Positions 1 to 14,056 of a stretch of DNA of 64,000 bases are shown in pieces. Numbering within the stretch: the first letter of the stretch is position 1; each line of letters starts with the position of its first letter. Below the pieces are notes generated by a model. The model was not told where the DNA came from and made no database searches. It worked only from the letters and a program-made list of their open reading frames with translations. Source of the DNA: Aculops lycopersici (lineage: Eukaryota; Arthropoda; Arachnida; Trombidiformes; Eriophyidae); the NCBI GenBank assembly GCA_015350385.1, contig WNKI01000001.1, positions 4,011,965-4,075,964 of the forward strand. The letters run 5' to 3'. The position numbers and the translations under genes are program-made.

Positions 1-1623
1 GGGCTGCAATGTTTCGATGATGGTTGCGCCATGAAATTATTAGCGCAGCCGTCAGGCAAACCAAACCCACCGCTCAGGTAATTGCAAGCCAACATCTAGC
101 ATAGCGAGCGACGCGCAGAATGTTGTTCTCGCTGCTACCGCTTTCCCTTTGTGTGCTTGCTGCTAGCTGCGAGCTCCTCACCTAGGGCCTAGACTTTCGA
201 GAGTCCAGAGCTAGATTTTGGAGCTCGATTCGAAGCGCCGTCATCAACAGCAACAACTACGTCCACGTTACGTTCAGAATTCCAAGTGGGCGCAACTGGA
301 AGCGAGTAAGAAAAGTTGCCGTCGGCCGGCTAGTCAGCCAACCCAGCAGCCGACCGAAGGAGTTAGCTTGTTATCTCCCCCTCCCTTTAGCCCGATCGAG
401 CGACTGCAGCTAATCCAGGTTTCAGCTGCCTTTGCTGCCGGCGCACACTAACTCAAGGGCTCACCTCGCCTCGCCTCGCCTCAACAGTTGGCTAGCACAA
501 GGCCACCGCAACCACTTGTTGCTCAGGCGTCGCCACGCTGGCGAGCCAGCTAGTTGCTGCTGCCATTGCCGCTCTTGCTTTGCACCGAGATGAAACTAAT
601 GGGAATAAAAAACCTTGCGCTCACTCCGCTCGACTCTCGATTGCACTTGTTGATAAAGCCAACATAATTGGCGGCCACGTAAATTCATCAATTGCCTCTG
701 CAAGGTCCTGGAGCTCGGAACAGCAAAAGCAACCGCAGCTGCGGCAACCATCCGCTTGGCCGACTGGCGAGCTTTGCATCTCCCTAGCGCGTTGGCTGCT
801 CACTATGGAGCCCGGCGAAGTGAGCAGGAGCAATAGCGACAACAACTAAACAACAACAACATCCAAATGGCCTTCAAATGAGAGAGAGAGAGAGATTGAG
901 AGAGAGAGACTGAATTATTGGTGGCCAGGCGAGCGACTCAACTGGAAACTTGCCTGTCCCCTGGCCACTTGCAGCCAAGTTGGCACATTTGGAGCAATGG
1001 AAACGCGCAAATTGGACGACGAGCCAATGAACTGACAAAAAAGCTAGCGCCTCGAATCTGGCCTCATGGTTTTAAGCTAACTAACTAAATACTAACTCGA
1101 CGACTCTCTATTGACTACCCAAGTGGCCAGCAGCGGCAGCAACAGCGAGAATGGTGGGCAAAAAAGAGGCCATCGGTTAGCCAGTTAGCCGATCCCCGAG
1201 CTAATAGCTTACTGGCGCCCCACTCGCTGGTCGGTCACTAGGCCAGCGAGTGGTTTCTGTCTTCTCTTCCTCCTCCTTCTCTCTTTGCTGGTGGCAGTTG
1301 CTCGCCACTTGCCACCAATGGCAGAGTCGTTACTATTTCCAGCTTCTTGTTGTTGAAGCCGCTGCTCGTTGTTGAAACTTGCAAAGAAGCCATGAGTCTA
1401 GCAAGAGGGCGAAAAAGGAAACGAAACTTGGCGAAACGAACGGACACTGCCAAAAAACAGCAACTTTGGCCTCTCCGCTTCAAATCCCTCTTCTTCGGCT
1501 CGTATGCAAGGCGAAAGGGCGACAAGAGAAAACCGACGGGACCTCTAATTTGGTTTGGCTAGCGTATGAGCAACAAAGGAGAAGAGGGAACCCAGAGGGG
1601 AATTGCTATTGCTCACAGCTTCT

Positions 1624-1645
1624 TTGTTGTTGTTGTTATTGTTGT

Positions 1646-1686
<41 letters not shown>

Positions 1687-1720
1687 TTGTTGTTGTTGTT
1701 GCTATTGCTGCTGCTGTTGT
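1624..1720. repeat. TGT/TGC triplet microsatellite
   Basis: About 97 bases of alternating TTG, TGC and TGT triplets. It opens long poly-Leu, poly-Cys and poly-Val frames on the plus strand and poly-Ala/Thr on the minus strand. All three phases are equally open, so I read it as a repeat, not as coding. Confidence 0.9.
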
Positions 1721-3033
1721 ATGCTGGCCAAAGCTCTCTTTGTGTGGCTCAGCCACAGTGGCTGGCTCAGTTGCCGTTGTTGTTGTGACTCGAGCGTTCT
1801 GTGCGTGCCACAAAAAAACTCGCACAGGTTCTCTTGATCGAATTTCAGCTCGACTTAACTCGTCCTGTGCGCTCGCCTATCATGGGCTAACGGAGTGCTT
1901 TCCCCCATCGCCTATCTACTAGCGGTAGCACAGCGCAGAGTGATCGAGGGTAAGATGTTCAATGAAGCGCTGCGCGCGCATTTAGATCGCTTCCCCCTCT
2001 CATTGGATTGACTTGCATGTTTTATGCCAACTTCACTCCCCCACAAACACAACCCACGTGCTGTTGTTGTTCGCTTCGTTGGTCTGCTCTGTTCTGCGCT
2101 AGACGCACGCGAACGCCACTGCTGCGCTTTCACTTGTTTCTTCCCCCTTTTTCCGTTTGGGGGTAACGTAGAGCTACTGTTGTACACAGAGCACAGTAAA
2201 TCTGTTTTTTGTGTGGCAAAAATTGGCCACTGACCGGAGCGAGACACTAAAGAGAATCCCATTGGGGCTTCTCTTTTGCTGGCTCCTCTGTGCTTCCTGC
2301 CCACTGCCCACTGCCCGCTGGACACTGGACACTGAAGCAACAAGCGACCGTTGGAAGATTACTATTTTGCGCTGGCCACTTATCGCTCTTCTCCTTTATA
2401 TGATAAAGAACCAGAAGAAGGGAGCGACCAGAGGCAAAGCCCAAATCTGCTGCAACTAATTCTATTGCCTCTCGCTGTAACTGTGCTGCTGTCAGCGATC
2501 CTGTTGCCGTTCGTGTGGCTTCCCGTTCGATTCGAACTTTCAAATCCAGGCTCCCTCTCCGTCCAGCCGGTTCGCACGACTCCGGCCATCAAGAGTAACA
2601 ACAGCAACAGCAGCAGCAGCGATGGACTCAACAAAGAGGCAGGGAGAAAAATGGTTGCTTTGGTTTGGTTCTGGGCAAAAAAGAGATGCTCTTTGTTGGG
2701 TTGGCTGGAACTAGCCCCGCGAAGCACGTACCACTACACTGCAATTTGCATGCGTTTTCAACCCGATTCAGTTTCAACCGACCGTCCGAGCAAGCAACGA
2801 GCCAACCCAAATCATCAGGCCTTGAGCGTTTGCATCTCGATTGCTCGGCTGGCGTGCGCTACTTTGGGTTGGTTGGTTGTTTAATACGTGCGAACGAGAC
2901 TCGATAACAAGGGGCTGAAACTAAACCAGATCGAAGCCAGGAGGTACCGGTAATGCACTCGATGGTTTGCAAATGTTCAAGGCCACAGAAGCCTATGGAT
3001 GGAGGGAGAAGTGGAGCTTAGATACAAAGCAAA

Positions 3034-3065
3034 GGAAGAGGAGGAGGAGGAGGAGGAGGAGGAAG
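3034..3065. repeat. GGA triplet repeat
   Basis: An uninterrupted run of GGA triplets, followed 60 bases later (3122-3155) by an imperfect array of about five ATGGCG units (atggcgt/atggcga variants). Confidence 0.85.
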
Positions 3066-6000
3066 CCGACAATTTGGCCGTCACCCTCGATTTCTCGTGG
3101 CATTCGGGAGAGTCGCACGAGTGGCGAATGGCGTATGGCGTATGGCGAATGGCGATTCTCGATTCGCGAGCAGCACGCGCTGCTCACTTCCCGACCGGCA
3201 ACCTAATTTGCCCGTCCGGACTTCTCCCTCTCTCTTTGCTTACCTTTGCCTATCTAGTATCGTTTGCATGCAACTACCTACTTCCCCCTTCGCACCCCAA
3301 GAGCCGGCAGCCCGTACAGGAACTCAACTCGCGAATAGGCGTCTAGCGATAGGCGTCATTAAAGTCGACCAGCTGGCCAGCGGCTCGCTCCCTTTATTTG
3401 AGTTGTTGCATCTCTCTCTTTCTCTCATTGCAACCAGCGTTCGTTGGCTCTGTTCTCGCCGAATATATGTGTTAGTTGCTCTACATTTTCCAACGCGGAA
3501 AAGTGCAAACAGCGTTAAGTGAGCCGATGAGAACGATACATACGGATTGACAAAAAGTGAGCACGAAATGGCCGCCGCTTAGTTTCGCTCGAGAATCTAG
3601 TCTGCGGCGGCCGACGGTTCAATGTCGACAGTTGGCAGCAGACGTTGAGCGCTAGGCTCTTGTTGTCTGTCCGTTTGTGTGTTTCTATCTGAATGCAATT
3701 TGAATACAAAAATCCAAAACAACCATGAGGAAGACGGAGAAGAACAAGGAGAAGGAAGACGTAACTTTAACGTTGGAAACACAAAGAGACTCGCTTAGTT
3801 TGGCCCCAAGTTTCCCCAAGGATCTCAAGTTAAAGTTCAACTTGGACACGAGAGAAGAAGACGACGGCGACAACGACAATCACAGCAACAACTTCGGGGC
3901 TCGAGTTCCCAGTTCAGCGGTGGCAAACTCTGGACTCCCGGGATTCAAACTGGAGATGCGAGTCGCGACTCGCGAGGACGAGAGACGAGGGAGACTTGAG
4001 ATTCGAGTTTAAAAGGCCAAACGAGATGTGAGCGAGCGAGAGACGAAAGCTGTTATTTTCCAGTTTTGTTGTCAGTTTACTTTTGGTCAGACGGCATTAG
4101 GACGAGTCTCGAAAGTTGAAATAGTTGGGAAAAACAGCTGATCGGCTGTCATTTTTGTTTTTTGTTTTTTGTTTTCGTTTTTGGGAGCCTCACTGAGGAG
4201 AAATTTGGAGATCATCGCGAGGCTTGCGAAAGCGAGGCGCGTCATGAGCGGCGCACCTGTCGTTGACCCGGAGGAGGTCGAGCTCAGAGTTTGCAAGTTG
4301 ATTTTAATGCTCTAAGGCTCCAATCAGTAGTGTCTTAGAGACGAGGATAAATAGCGAGAGGTGACTTTGGAGCCGATGAGTTCATAAGAAGATCGATGGA
4401 GTCAACAAACATCAGTGACTCACTTTTGCGCTCACTTTCACCCATAAACTGGGCCGAGTTGGGCCCACACTTGTTGCTCGCTCGCTTGCTTACTCGCCGA
4501 CTTTCTCCTGCTAGACACTAACAAAGAAACGGGATGAATCATATTGCTTACAAGCGCTTGTTGCTCAACTGAAGTTTTATTCGCTCGCTAGCTCGTAGGC
4601 AAAACTCGCTAGCCAACTGGATGTCTAGACGAGAAGATGAGCACGCAGCCTACAAGTGAACCAACATTTCAAATGACAGGCAACCACCTGTTTGCTTGCC
4701 GCTATCCTCTCGGCCTTTGTTTTAGCGGCCTTCTCTCTATCCCACTTTCTGATGGCGGCGCGAAATCCTCATCGCGAAGAAAGTCAGACGATTGGCTAGT
4801 GCATTGAGTAATCGACAACACCGAAAACGTTTTTGGAAACAGGGAAAAGTTATGTAACGCAACCACTACTCTTGGCGATTTGCTGGCCCTTTTGCTGCGG
4901 GGAGCCTCAGGTGGCTGGTACAGTGGCACCTATGCAACTGTTCCATCGAGTTCCCATTTGCCAACACAATTCTCTCCCTCTTGATCTAACGGATCGAAAA
5001 GGGATAGTCGCTGGCTCTGTTTCTCGATGGTCTAGATGGAGGAGACGCCAAGCGCATCGGTGGCCGAGAGTTGGAAAGAGGGGAAAGTTTACAGATGCCA
5101 ACGAAATAGAGTATATTGGCACCCAAAGCAACAAAGGTAGTGGTGGTGATGATCAACTAAAATTACACTCGACGATGGCGACAACAAGGCCAACGCAAAC
5201 AAAAGCGGCACCGAACATGAGTTGTACGCTCGGCCACTTGTTGCTTATCCCTCGCTCTTCGCTAAAAACTGGCTTGCCGCTTGCCTTGCTTCCCTGTTTG
5301 TCTCTGCATCGCTTCCACGTTCCACTTGTGTCTGTGCGAACCAACAGCGACAGAAACGGGCTTCTGTTGCGACCTAGCCAACAACTCCGCTCTTATTTGA
5401 CAAGTCGATGAGGCTTGACTTGTATCGATATGACTAATCGCTACCGCCGCCACCGTCGAAACCCTAGGATTCGCGAGCGCTGCGTACATACAGTAGAAAG
5501 CGAGAGTATGATTCAACTAGAGGGAGAGAGAGAGAGTCGGACGCACTGAGGAAGCGCCAGTGGCGACGGCTGCCGGTTTTGCGGCAAATGATGATTTTGT
5601 GCGCTTGGTTCTCCTCCTTTTTAGCCTACGGAGAGACCCACCAGCTCGATGTGAACAATTTCAATGCTCCCTCTTTCCCTGTGGTGTCGTCGCCCCAACT
5701 TTTTTGCTCGCACTCATGGTAGTCGTCGCATTCGTCATATCAGTTGTTGTTGTTTTCGAATTTGTTTTGACTGACTTCTGTAAAGAGCAACGATCATCGA
5801 TCGTCGTCATCATCGGGCTAAAAGTTTAGCAGAAGCCAACTTGAGCGGCAAGCTTCCACTAAGATCGACTGGTCCAGAGTGAGAGTCCCGCCCACTAACT
5901 TGTGCCGATGTATCAACTTGTTGGTTGCTCATTTATTTAGTTCCCATTGGATTGCCTTGTCGCCAAGCCATTTGACTGGCCAGCAGTTGATGGTATGATT

Positions 6001-9000
6001 TTACCAATGATATGAGCTATTGAACTCGCTACAACACTGCGAGCCATCTGCACGTTGACTCGAGTTTATGTTGTGGCTACACGCTAGTAGATAGTAGGTT
6101 GAATTGAACTGAGTTTAGTCTAGTCGCGAGTAGCGAGTCGCACCGATAAACTCCTACTAACTAGAATCGACTCGACAAATTGGCCCTAAATGCATGGGAC
6201 AAACTCGTGACTCTTGTACCGCAAGTTAGTGGTGCAAAGTTGGCAAGCTAGCTGGATGGATGGCTAGCTCGGCTCACTTAGCACTCGCGCGCTTTGATGA
6301 CACGCTAAGTCTCTCTCTCTCTCTCTGGTTAGAATGAAGTGAATGTTGGAATCGAAGGGATGTAAAACAAATTGGCCCCTAGCAAAAGGGAATCTATAAG
6401 AGTTGGACCGTTTCAAAGCAACTGATTTGCTGGTGCGCTAAGTGTGTGACTCGATTGGCTATGTGTCGTCGAAGGTAGCGTTGTTTTTACTGCGCTTTTT
6501 TTTGTTTTTCTTGCCATCAGGTTTGTTACGTAGCATTAGTGTTTGTGCTGTAGCGCAGCCGATTACGTTCTCTCGGTTGAGGATAAAGCGACGATAAAAA
6601 TCGCCGATTCAATTACCACCCACTAGAAGTAAATTTAAATGAAACAGTGAGTAAGTGAGTGAGCGAACAATAGTAAATCACTTACCTGCACACTTAGAAC
6701 ACGACAACTTGTTGCGTGTGCTACTGCCATTGCAGCCTAGCGCTGCTGCTCATGTGTTTGCATTGCGGCAGTTGTTGTGCCAGTAAAACAAGTATTCGAG
6801 TTGGCCACAAGCAACACCAAATTCTGCACAATCTAATTAGAGATAGCGTCTGGTTTGATCTATCCTGCAGAGGTAGAAATTTGTCGCAATGCTAGCATTC
6901 TCTCTCGCTGCTCCTGCGTCGCAACCACAGTATCAGTTGCTGCTTTGCCGTAATGCGTCTAGTTTCAAACTTTGAAAATTTTTTGGTCTCGGTTGTAGCT
7001 ATAACTAGTCTCAGTGATTGCGCTACACTTATCAGTCGCAGATAAATTTCCTGCTACAAAAATCTGCAGTCCTGCGTATTTCTTCCGTGCAGTCTAGATA
7101 GAGAGCAACGCAATTGAGATGAGAAGCTGTGGGTGGCTAGAGTTATACTGATTCTCTAGCCGACTAACTGCAGCTTGTCTCAAGAATTCCATCATGCTCA
7201 TCTGTTGGTAAAAGGACCACCTCGTTGAATAGCCGTCCTGTGTAGTTTTTCGCACAGGTTAGATCGAGTATAAAGCAATCATTGAGACAGGCTATAGCCA
7301 ACTGATTTTATTAGTGGCATTAGTATTATCGCTAAAAAAACTGGAAAACAACGCAAAGTTGCGAGAAAAGTCCAAGAGTCTAGGCAAATTACGTAGCGTT
7401 TGCGCGATAGCTGATACCAGTAGCACATGATTACGTAACGTGTTCTTTGCACCTAACCACACAATGGTTTGTCTTGGTGGCGCCGAGGGCTCGAGGTTGT
7501 TGTTATGTCTTTTATTTTTATTTTGTTTATCGTTGTCTGTTTATTTGAGCTCCTCCTTCTTGCTTGCCTCTGCTGCTGCTGCTGCAGCAAGAGCCCGAAA
7601 TTAAGCACCTTTCGCAGAAAAGAGAACCGAAAGTCGTTCTCGTCTAGTTTGCACTGTGAAAACAACCGGTCTTTTGGTGCCACCTGTTGCACGAGCCACG
7701 AGTCACCGACAGTTCGTCTCACCTGATGATCTTTGTTAATAATATAAGATCACTAGACTTTCTGGCTGTTACCATTTGATCAGTGCGTACCGTTCGACAT
7801 TTTTAACCCCCTGTTTGCTAGTGGGAGCAAGAAACGATATCAGCTTCAAATGAAACTTGTCAACAACCAACTGTTTCGATTGGATCATGATCACGCCGAC
7901 CACGATAATGCAGCAACACAGACCCACGGCGCTTCGGGACTTTGCACTTTGATATATGGACTGGCTCCTCTTACTTCAAATTCCAAGCGGCCACTTGTTG
8001 CTGCTTGGTGGCTGTTGCATTCGGAAACTCCATTCGATTGGTTGGAGGATCTAAGCTTAACTTTTGCTCACTAAACTCACGTCACTAACAGACTCGGACT
8101 TTCATTTGCACTCCGGTCGCACAGCTGACTCTCTGTAGCGATTTTACCGCAGAGAGTCTAGTCGATGAGTGCAGTCGCGTTGCGTAAGATGGTCATCCTG
8201 ATTGCTCACACTGAAAAGGCAACAACTTTTCCTATGCAAATGCCACTTTGAGGCGGCGGCAATCGGCAATCATGTGGCCAGCGAATGGCCGAGAAGAGAG
8301 GAAAGCATCCACTGCGAGTTCGTTGGCGATTATGACGGCCAATGGACTTGCCAGTTCAAGAGAAGAAGTTTAGAGATTTGGAGATTCTAGGAGAGGAAAA
8401 TTGCAGTTGTAACTTTTGCATTAGCAGCCGTGGTCTTGCGGCGGCATCAGCAGCAGCTTCGGCGAAGGCAGCGACTTGTCCATTGAATCGATGGATCGAT
8501 CTATCGATGAATCGATTGATGATTATGACGATGCTGCCGCTGCCACTCGGCCGTAATTCTGCTGACAATCGACGAGAGAAAAGATGACTCCTTCTCTTCT
8601 TCTCAATTTACTTTTCGATTGCTCGGCAAGAGACATTGGCTTTGATGTTGGCTAAGTTGTTGTCTGTTTCTATTTCCATTGCTTTTCCTATTCCCAGCGC
8701 AAAATCGAGAAAGAGAAAGAAGGAGGAAACTTGACTTTTTTCATCATCTGCTCTGCCGGCGAGTTCAAAATTATTCCAATGCCACTCTTTCTATAGATTA
8801 AGCTAAACTCAACTCACAGTCCATAACTTAAGCGCACATCCGTCCCATTGGCTCTCAAGTCATTTATTCTGACGCTATGTTGGCAACTCGGCGATTAGTT
8901 GGCCAACAACAGGATTCTGTGGCACTTGGCTGCCGGGCGACATGTGCCGACTCGACTCATGGATGGAGTGAGCAGCGCCGGCGGCGGGAGTAGAAGTGGA

Positions 9001-9695
9001 TGAACTGGGGACTTTGTCGTCATCTTATGGTTAGTCAACGAGCGGGACCAATTGCCTTTGCTTGTGGCCAACTAACTGTTTGCCTGGTTCAGCGATGATA
9101 CAACAGCAGAATCAGGAGACAGGAGCCATAATTCAGGTTGCAGCTGAAAGCGCGCGAGTTTTGCAGCTTGAGTTTCAAGCGAGCGAGTGAGTCGATGATT
9201 CGGTGCGAGCCCGTGAGTCAAAGTGAGCAAAAAGAGCAAAGCCAAGTGGCTAGTCGAAGCTTCAACAGCAACACAACAGCAACAACAGCAACCACACAGT
9301 TGAGAGTTCAACCATTGGGGTCGCATTTTGCACTTGCATTTGCACCGACTCGCAGCCTTTCGCTCGGCCGGCTGCAGCGCGCGAGAGCAACGCAGCACAG
9401 TGGCGAGCTTGCAGCCGCAAGCTAGCTAACCAGCCGGCGGGTCGCATCTACGGGATCAGCAAGCGACGTGCGCGATTCGGATGAGCGAGAACCTGTCCGT
9501 GTGATTGTCGTTCAGCAGCTGCTCTAGCATCGGCAACAACAAGGTGAACTCGAAAGGTCGATCATTCGTTACTCCTGAGCCTCTACTTCGGCACTTTCCT
9601 TCTCCCTGCATCACTCCAACTCTGACTCCGAGTTTAACTCTAACTCGGGCTCAAACTCTAGCACAGACTCGAACGATGAGAATGTCGTCGTCGAC

Positions 9696-9740
9696 GACTG
9701 AGACTGAGACTGAGACTGAGACTGGGATTGGGACTGGGAC
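9696..9740. repeat. GACTGA hexamer tandem repeat
   Basis: Five GACTGA units followed by diverged GACTGG/GATTGG units, 45 bases in all. Translation gives alternating Thr-Glu in one frame, which I take as a by-product. Confidence 0.85.
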
Positions 9741-11148
9741 GACTACCAGTGACGACGAATGGTAGTGTGACGTGCCGTTGCTCGGCTCGGCTCGTCTCTG
9801 ACTTGAGACCACGACGACGACTACCACTGCCAAACGCCGCGACGACGATCAAGAAACTCGTCAAACTCTCTTTAGCAGGTTTATCATCTTAAACTTGAGC
9901 TCAACCATTCGTCTCTCATGACGAAAGCTTACCTTTGAGTCGAATGAACAGGCGAACTCTGGTTTGCATCACCTGAGGCGCGCGCATTGAACTCGTGCGC
10001 GAGTATCTGAAAATCAAAACCTCTCCTCATTCCACTAACAACAACCCCGACTCGTGTAGTTAGTATCAACACCAGCCATTGATGGAATGAGTTCGCTTTC
10101 TAGAGGCGGCGGCGGCGTTTGTCGATAGATAATGTGTCGGAGGATTAATTAGAGGCGCTAGCCGCCACTCGGCTGATGGATCTTGGCGCCGCCGTAGATT
10201 AGCCTCCCCCTTCTAGTTTTAAATCTTGCCGCAACTCCAGAGAGCTAGCTAACTATCTAACACCGCAGAGCAAAGTTGTTTTTTACGACAACCACGAAGA
10301 GGATGATAGAAATCGCGACAACAGACGAGACCTTGAGGCGGTTCAAGTGGCTGCCTCGAGGATTACACACGTATCACACTGGATTGCACTGGATGGCAGT
10401 GCAGCGGAGAGAGAGGCTGGCGCCTCTGAATTTATTGGCAACTTGAGTTTCGGGCTCACTGCTCGCTCACTCACGAGCTAGAAGTAGTGCCATTGCTTTT
10501 GATGTCGGCTGACTGGCTGGCCAGCAAAACCACGAAACTAAGTCACTAGGCGACACTAAGACTCAACGGCAGTGGGAAGGGACAACCAAGCGAGTTGCTG
10601 TTGTTTTTAGTGTTGTTGTTGCGATTATGGCAGCATCATTACAAAGGCGAGAACGAGAATCAATTTCAATGTTTGTTTTGCCGTCAGCTATTTGCTTTCT
10701 CTTCCTCTTCCTCTTTTGACGACTTCGGCATGCAAACTGGCATCATAGAAAGGGAGTCAAGTTTTAAGAGAGAGAGAGAGAGGCGAGCTACAGCTAGGAA
10801 TACGACGAGAGAGAGATGAGCGCGTGACTTTGGAGGCCGATGAAAATTGAAACTAGCATTTAAAGATAATGAGCGAGCGGGCCAAAGTCAAATCGCTGGC
10901 CAAGTTGTTTAAGTTTACAGCAGCCGATGCTTGCGCTCAACTGCAGGCCACCTACTAGTGTGACACCAGAGACTCCGAGAGAATCCGCGAGGAGCTGTTG
11001 AAATCGAAGAGTTAAGTTGGAGTTGTTGCAAAGGGACTTGGGAATGGTGGCGCGAATCAAATGGAAAGGGATTCAAACGCGCGAGAGTCTTGCCAAATGA
11101 GTTGTTGTTGTTGTTTCATTGCGCGATCAGATCTCCGCTTTAATGAGC

Positions 11149-11269
<121 letters not shown>

Positions 11270-12019
11270 AATCGACGCACTGAGCATTAGTTGCCATCTA
11301 GAAGTAGCAACAGCAACAACGATCATACTAACACTCGTACTAATAGTGATCATTTTCGCCCACCTCTCGCGCATATTCTGCTGTTGCATCGATTGCTTCG
11401 CTCGGCTCTCTCTTGTTTTTTGCTGCTAGCTGAAGATGAGATATAGCTGCTTTTTGGACTGCAGTTCCAGTGGCCGGCAACAGGAGACACTCAAGCTGGA
11501 CACGCCGCAAGCCACACTGATGGCTAATTGCGAGCAAGTTAAAAAGCGTAACGCGGCTAAATGGCCGGCGCTCGTTGCTTTGGTGTTTGCGCTGCCGCTT
11601 GAGGCTTGCCAAAGGGCTTGCAACTTGGCGGCGAGCGCGTAACGCTACACATGGCCAGCTAGTCAGCCGGGCAGCTACAGCTAGTTGGATAGATGAATGG
11701 ATAGATAGCTGGCCAGTTGGGCTAAAGCTGGAGAATTTTTATTACATTTGTTGTTGTTGTTGTTGTTGTTTATTGAAAGAGTCATGTGGACTTGTGTTGC
11801 TTGCTCTTTTGGCTACGAATATTTCGCAGCCTAGAAGCGACTCGTTTCCTTCTCCTCTTGCCACCGCCGCTACTGCTGAGCCTCCGTGACTCTCAAGCTG
11901 GAGCATTGGACAAGAAGAGCAACCGAGAGGGCCAATTGAATCCTAAGTGAGCAGCCCTCTCTCTTTCTGCCTCTGGCTCAAGGCGCGTGTGAGTTTGTGC
12001 AAATTTGCATGCCTTTATA

Positions 12020-12085
12020 TCATCATCATCATCATTATCATCATCGTCGTCATCGTCGTCGTCGTCGTTTTCGTCGTCATCATCA
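12020..12085. repeat. ATC/GTC triplet repeat
   Basis: A compound triplet tract that drifts from ATC into GTC units; the minus strand reads poly-Asp. Confidence 0.85.
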
Positions 12086-13236
12086 GAAGGCAATGGGCAG
12101 TAGGCAGTTAGTTGTATTACAGTAGTGAGCAGGCAAAACAAGGCGAATGGCAGGAGGCAACATCATCATGATCTCGGTTCAAGATTTAAGCAGCAGGCGT
12201 AAAACTTGAAGCCACTCGGCGATGATCATTTGTTGGCCTCTTGTTGCTGCTCTGTATCCGTTTCAACTCCCTCCTCAAACGCTCTTATTCTCTCCCTCCC
12301 TTTCTGTCTCTGTCTCTCGCTTGCCGCCTCCAAGTCAATGGAAGTCGACGTCAATTTGTTTGATAACTACCCCCGAGTTTTTACTTTTGTCCTGCGCTTA
12401 GAATATATATATATACATTACAATCACAATGCAAGCCAATTGCGAGCTGTAGCATTGAGTTGAAGATTCGACAGGAAACGCTCTCAAGTTGAAGGGAATG
12501 TTATGCTCAGTGTAATCTAATGAATGGAAAGGTGCCAGATTCTCAACTCAAGTGTATTTTAGATTTAAAACTAGAGGTTGAAGTTGAAATTAAGTATCAA
12601 CTTCATTCAAACTCTAGGGTTCCAACGAAATGGCTGAAAACTATGGTCTAGTCTTTTGTAGTATATATACATATGGATACATATTTTGTATTTATTTATT
12701 CTCTCTTGCAGCACAGTCAAGTGGCCAGTTTAATCATTTAGTTTCCATGTCAATTGACTAGCTGCTTGCTCTTATCATATAATGAGAGCTCAAGTATAGC
12801 AAATGAACATCAACTTAATCCAATCTCGCCTCTTCTTGTTTACGTCTCTATTCCCTTCGACTTTGGTGGAGCGGAGACGCACTAAATTTGCTGTCTCTCT
12901 CACGTGGATCCAAGCTGACGTTTTCCATTCCTTCATCCCCTTTCCATGTTATCTGTTGTTGCAATTCACATCTCGCCAGTTGCAACTTTTGAGTTAAGGC
13001 TGACCTCAGATGTTTCATTTGCAGTCTCGTTGTTGCTCTTTTTGCTTCTGCTCTTGTTGTTGTTGTTTCCATTTCATCGTTGCTGTTGCGTAACATGACG
13101 TCACTATCCCCTCATTTTCTTGCCCATTTCTCTCGAAATCCATTAGTCTAATTTGATCTTGTTTATGAGAGAGTTGTTTGGCTAAATGGCGACCGACGAC
13201 AACGAATATAATGGCGACGAGATAAATTATAAAAGC

Positions 13237-13242
13237 TTTATT
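13237..13242 (-). terminator. poly(A) signal AATAAA of the secreted-protein gene
   Basis: A perfect AATAAA on the minus strand begins one base after the TAA stop codon (13244-13246). The implied 3' UTR is only about 20-35 nt. Confidence 0.7.
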
Positions 13243-13243
13243 G

Positions 13244-14056
13244 TTAAGTGTCCTGCTCGCCCAACGTGGCAATCAAATACAATACATTGATTGAGGGCGA
13301 GCTTTCCGATTCAATTGGAAACTTTCCCTTTTTTATTTTTTGCAACGGCTCTAGTTTTGGACAAACCTTAACCGAGAGTTTCTCCTCGTCTTCGCAAATT
13401 AAATTTATCTCACTGCTCACAATACTAGATAGCATTTCCTCGATAATCTCCTTATGTTTTGGGCAATCTAGTTCCGTTTGAGCGAGAAGATTTTTGCGCC
13501 AGGAATAGACCGCACAACACAGTTGGTTTAGCTCCACGGCTGAGCTATTAAAGTTTGCCGCCTTTATGGCAATTAATGTATGCGCAAATCGACTATCGAT
13601 TTCCTCGTAAGCTAATGGCTTCTTTTCGGATACACACCTGTTGGCATCGAGAAATTTCTTACTCAACTCACCTGCTGGATTTGTGCAATACTTTTTACTA
13701 TGCCTCTGGCGAGTTGCTACCAAGCTGGCTAGTCCGCGCTTAATGAGAGCAGGCGCCACCCTGCTCCTTTCTCGCAAACACTTGTACGCCTCACTCTGAG
13801 CCTTGCAAATGGACACCAATTGACTGACGCTCGTTGGTGGACGAGATTGGGGATATATATAGGAGTAAACCGATTGGGTTACGCAGGGATCCACTGATTT
13901 GAGAATCGCAGAGAGCTTGGTGTTGTTCGTCTGAGATCCGGTTGCTAAAGTTGGAATTGAATTTGGTAAACTTGCTAACGAGATTAGTATCACGAGCACT
14001 TCAATGGCAAACCTAAGGCCACTTGAGGTGCAAAAACTCTGTCCCAATGACATCAT
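13244..14056 (-). CDS. cysteine-rich secreted protein, intronless
   Basis: A 270-residue frame from ATG (a second ATG follows directly) to TAA. Residues 15-40 form a hydrophobic segment ending in small residues, read as a signal peptide. The mature part has ten cysteines (58, 84, 93, 124, 141, 180, 181, 198, 221, 232), including a CC pair, and two N-glycosylation sequons (N44 and N170). I expect an extracellular, disulphide-bonded protein. I do not recognise the family; the spaced-Cys pattern loosely recalls DUF19/CPG4-type invertebrate domains, which I cannot confirm. A diverged copy lies 1.3 kb upstream on the same strand (15401-16334) and shares the CC...W(R/K) block and the C-terminal VLYLIATLGE-like ending, which supports this frame as real. 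That copy has introns where this one has none. The AATAAA sits next to the stop codon. Confidence 0.75.
   Translation of the reverse strand: MMSLGQSFCTSSGLRFAIEVLVILISLASLPNSIPTLATGSQTNNTKLSAILKSVDPCVTQSVYSYIYPQSRPPTSVSQLVSICKAQSEAYKCLRERSRVAPALIKRGLASLVATRQRHSKKYCTNPAGELSKKFLDANRCVSEKKPLAYEEIDSRFAHTLIAIKAANFNSSAVELNQLCCAVYSWRKNLLAQTELDCPKHKEIIEEMLSSIVSSEINLICEDEEKLSVKVCPKLEPLQKIKKGKFPIESESSPSINVLYLIATLGEQDT

Noticed and set aside
1379..1922. Long poly-Cys, poly-Leu and poly-Val frames on both strands
   Set aside because: All phases of one TGT/TGC microsatellite are open; no domain and no start context.
3725..4012. 95-residue Lys/Asp-rich frame starting with ATG
   Set aside because: Low complexity, no known domain, overlapped by open frames on the other strand; nothing to separate it from chance.
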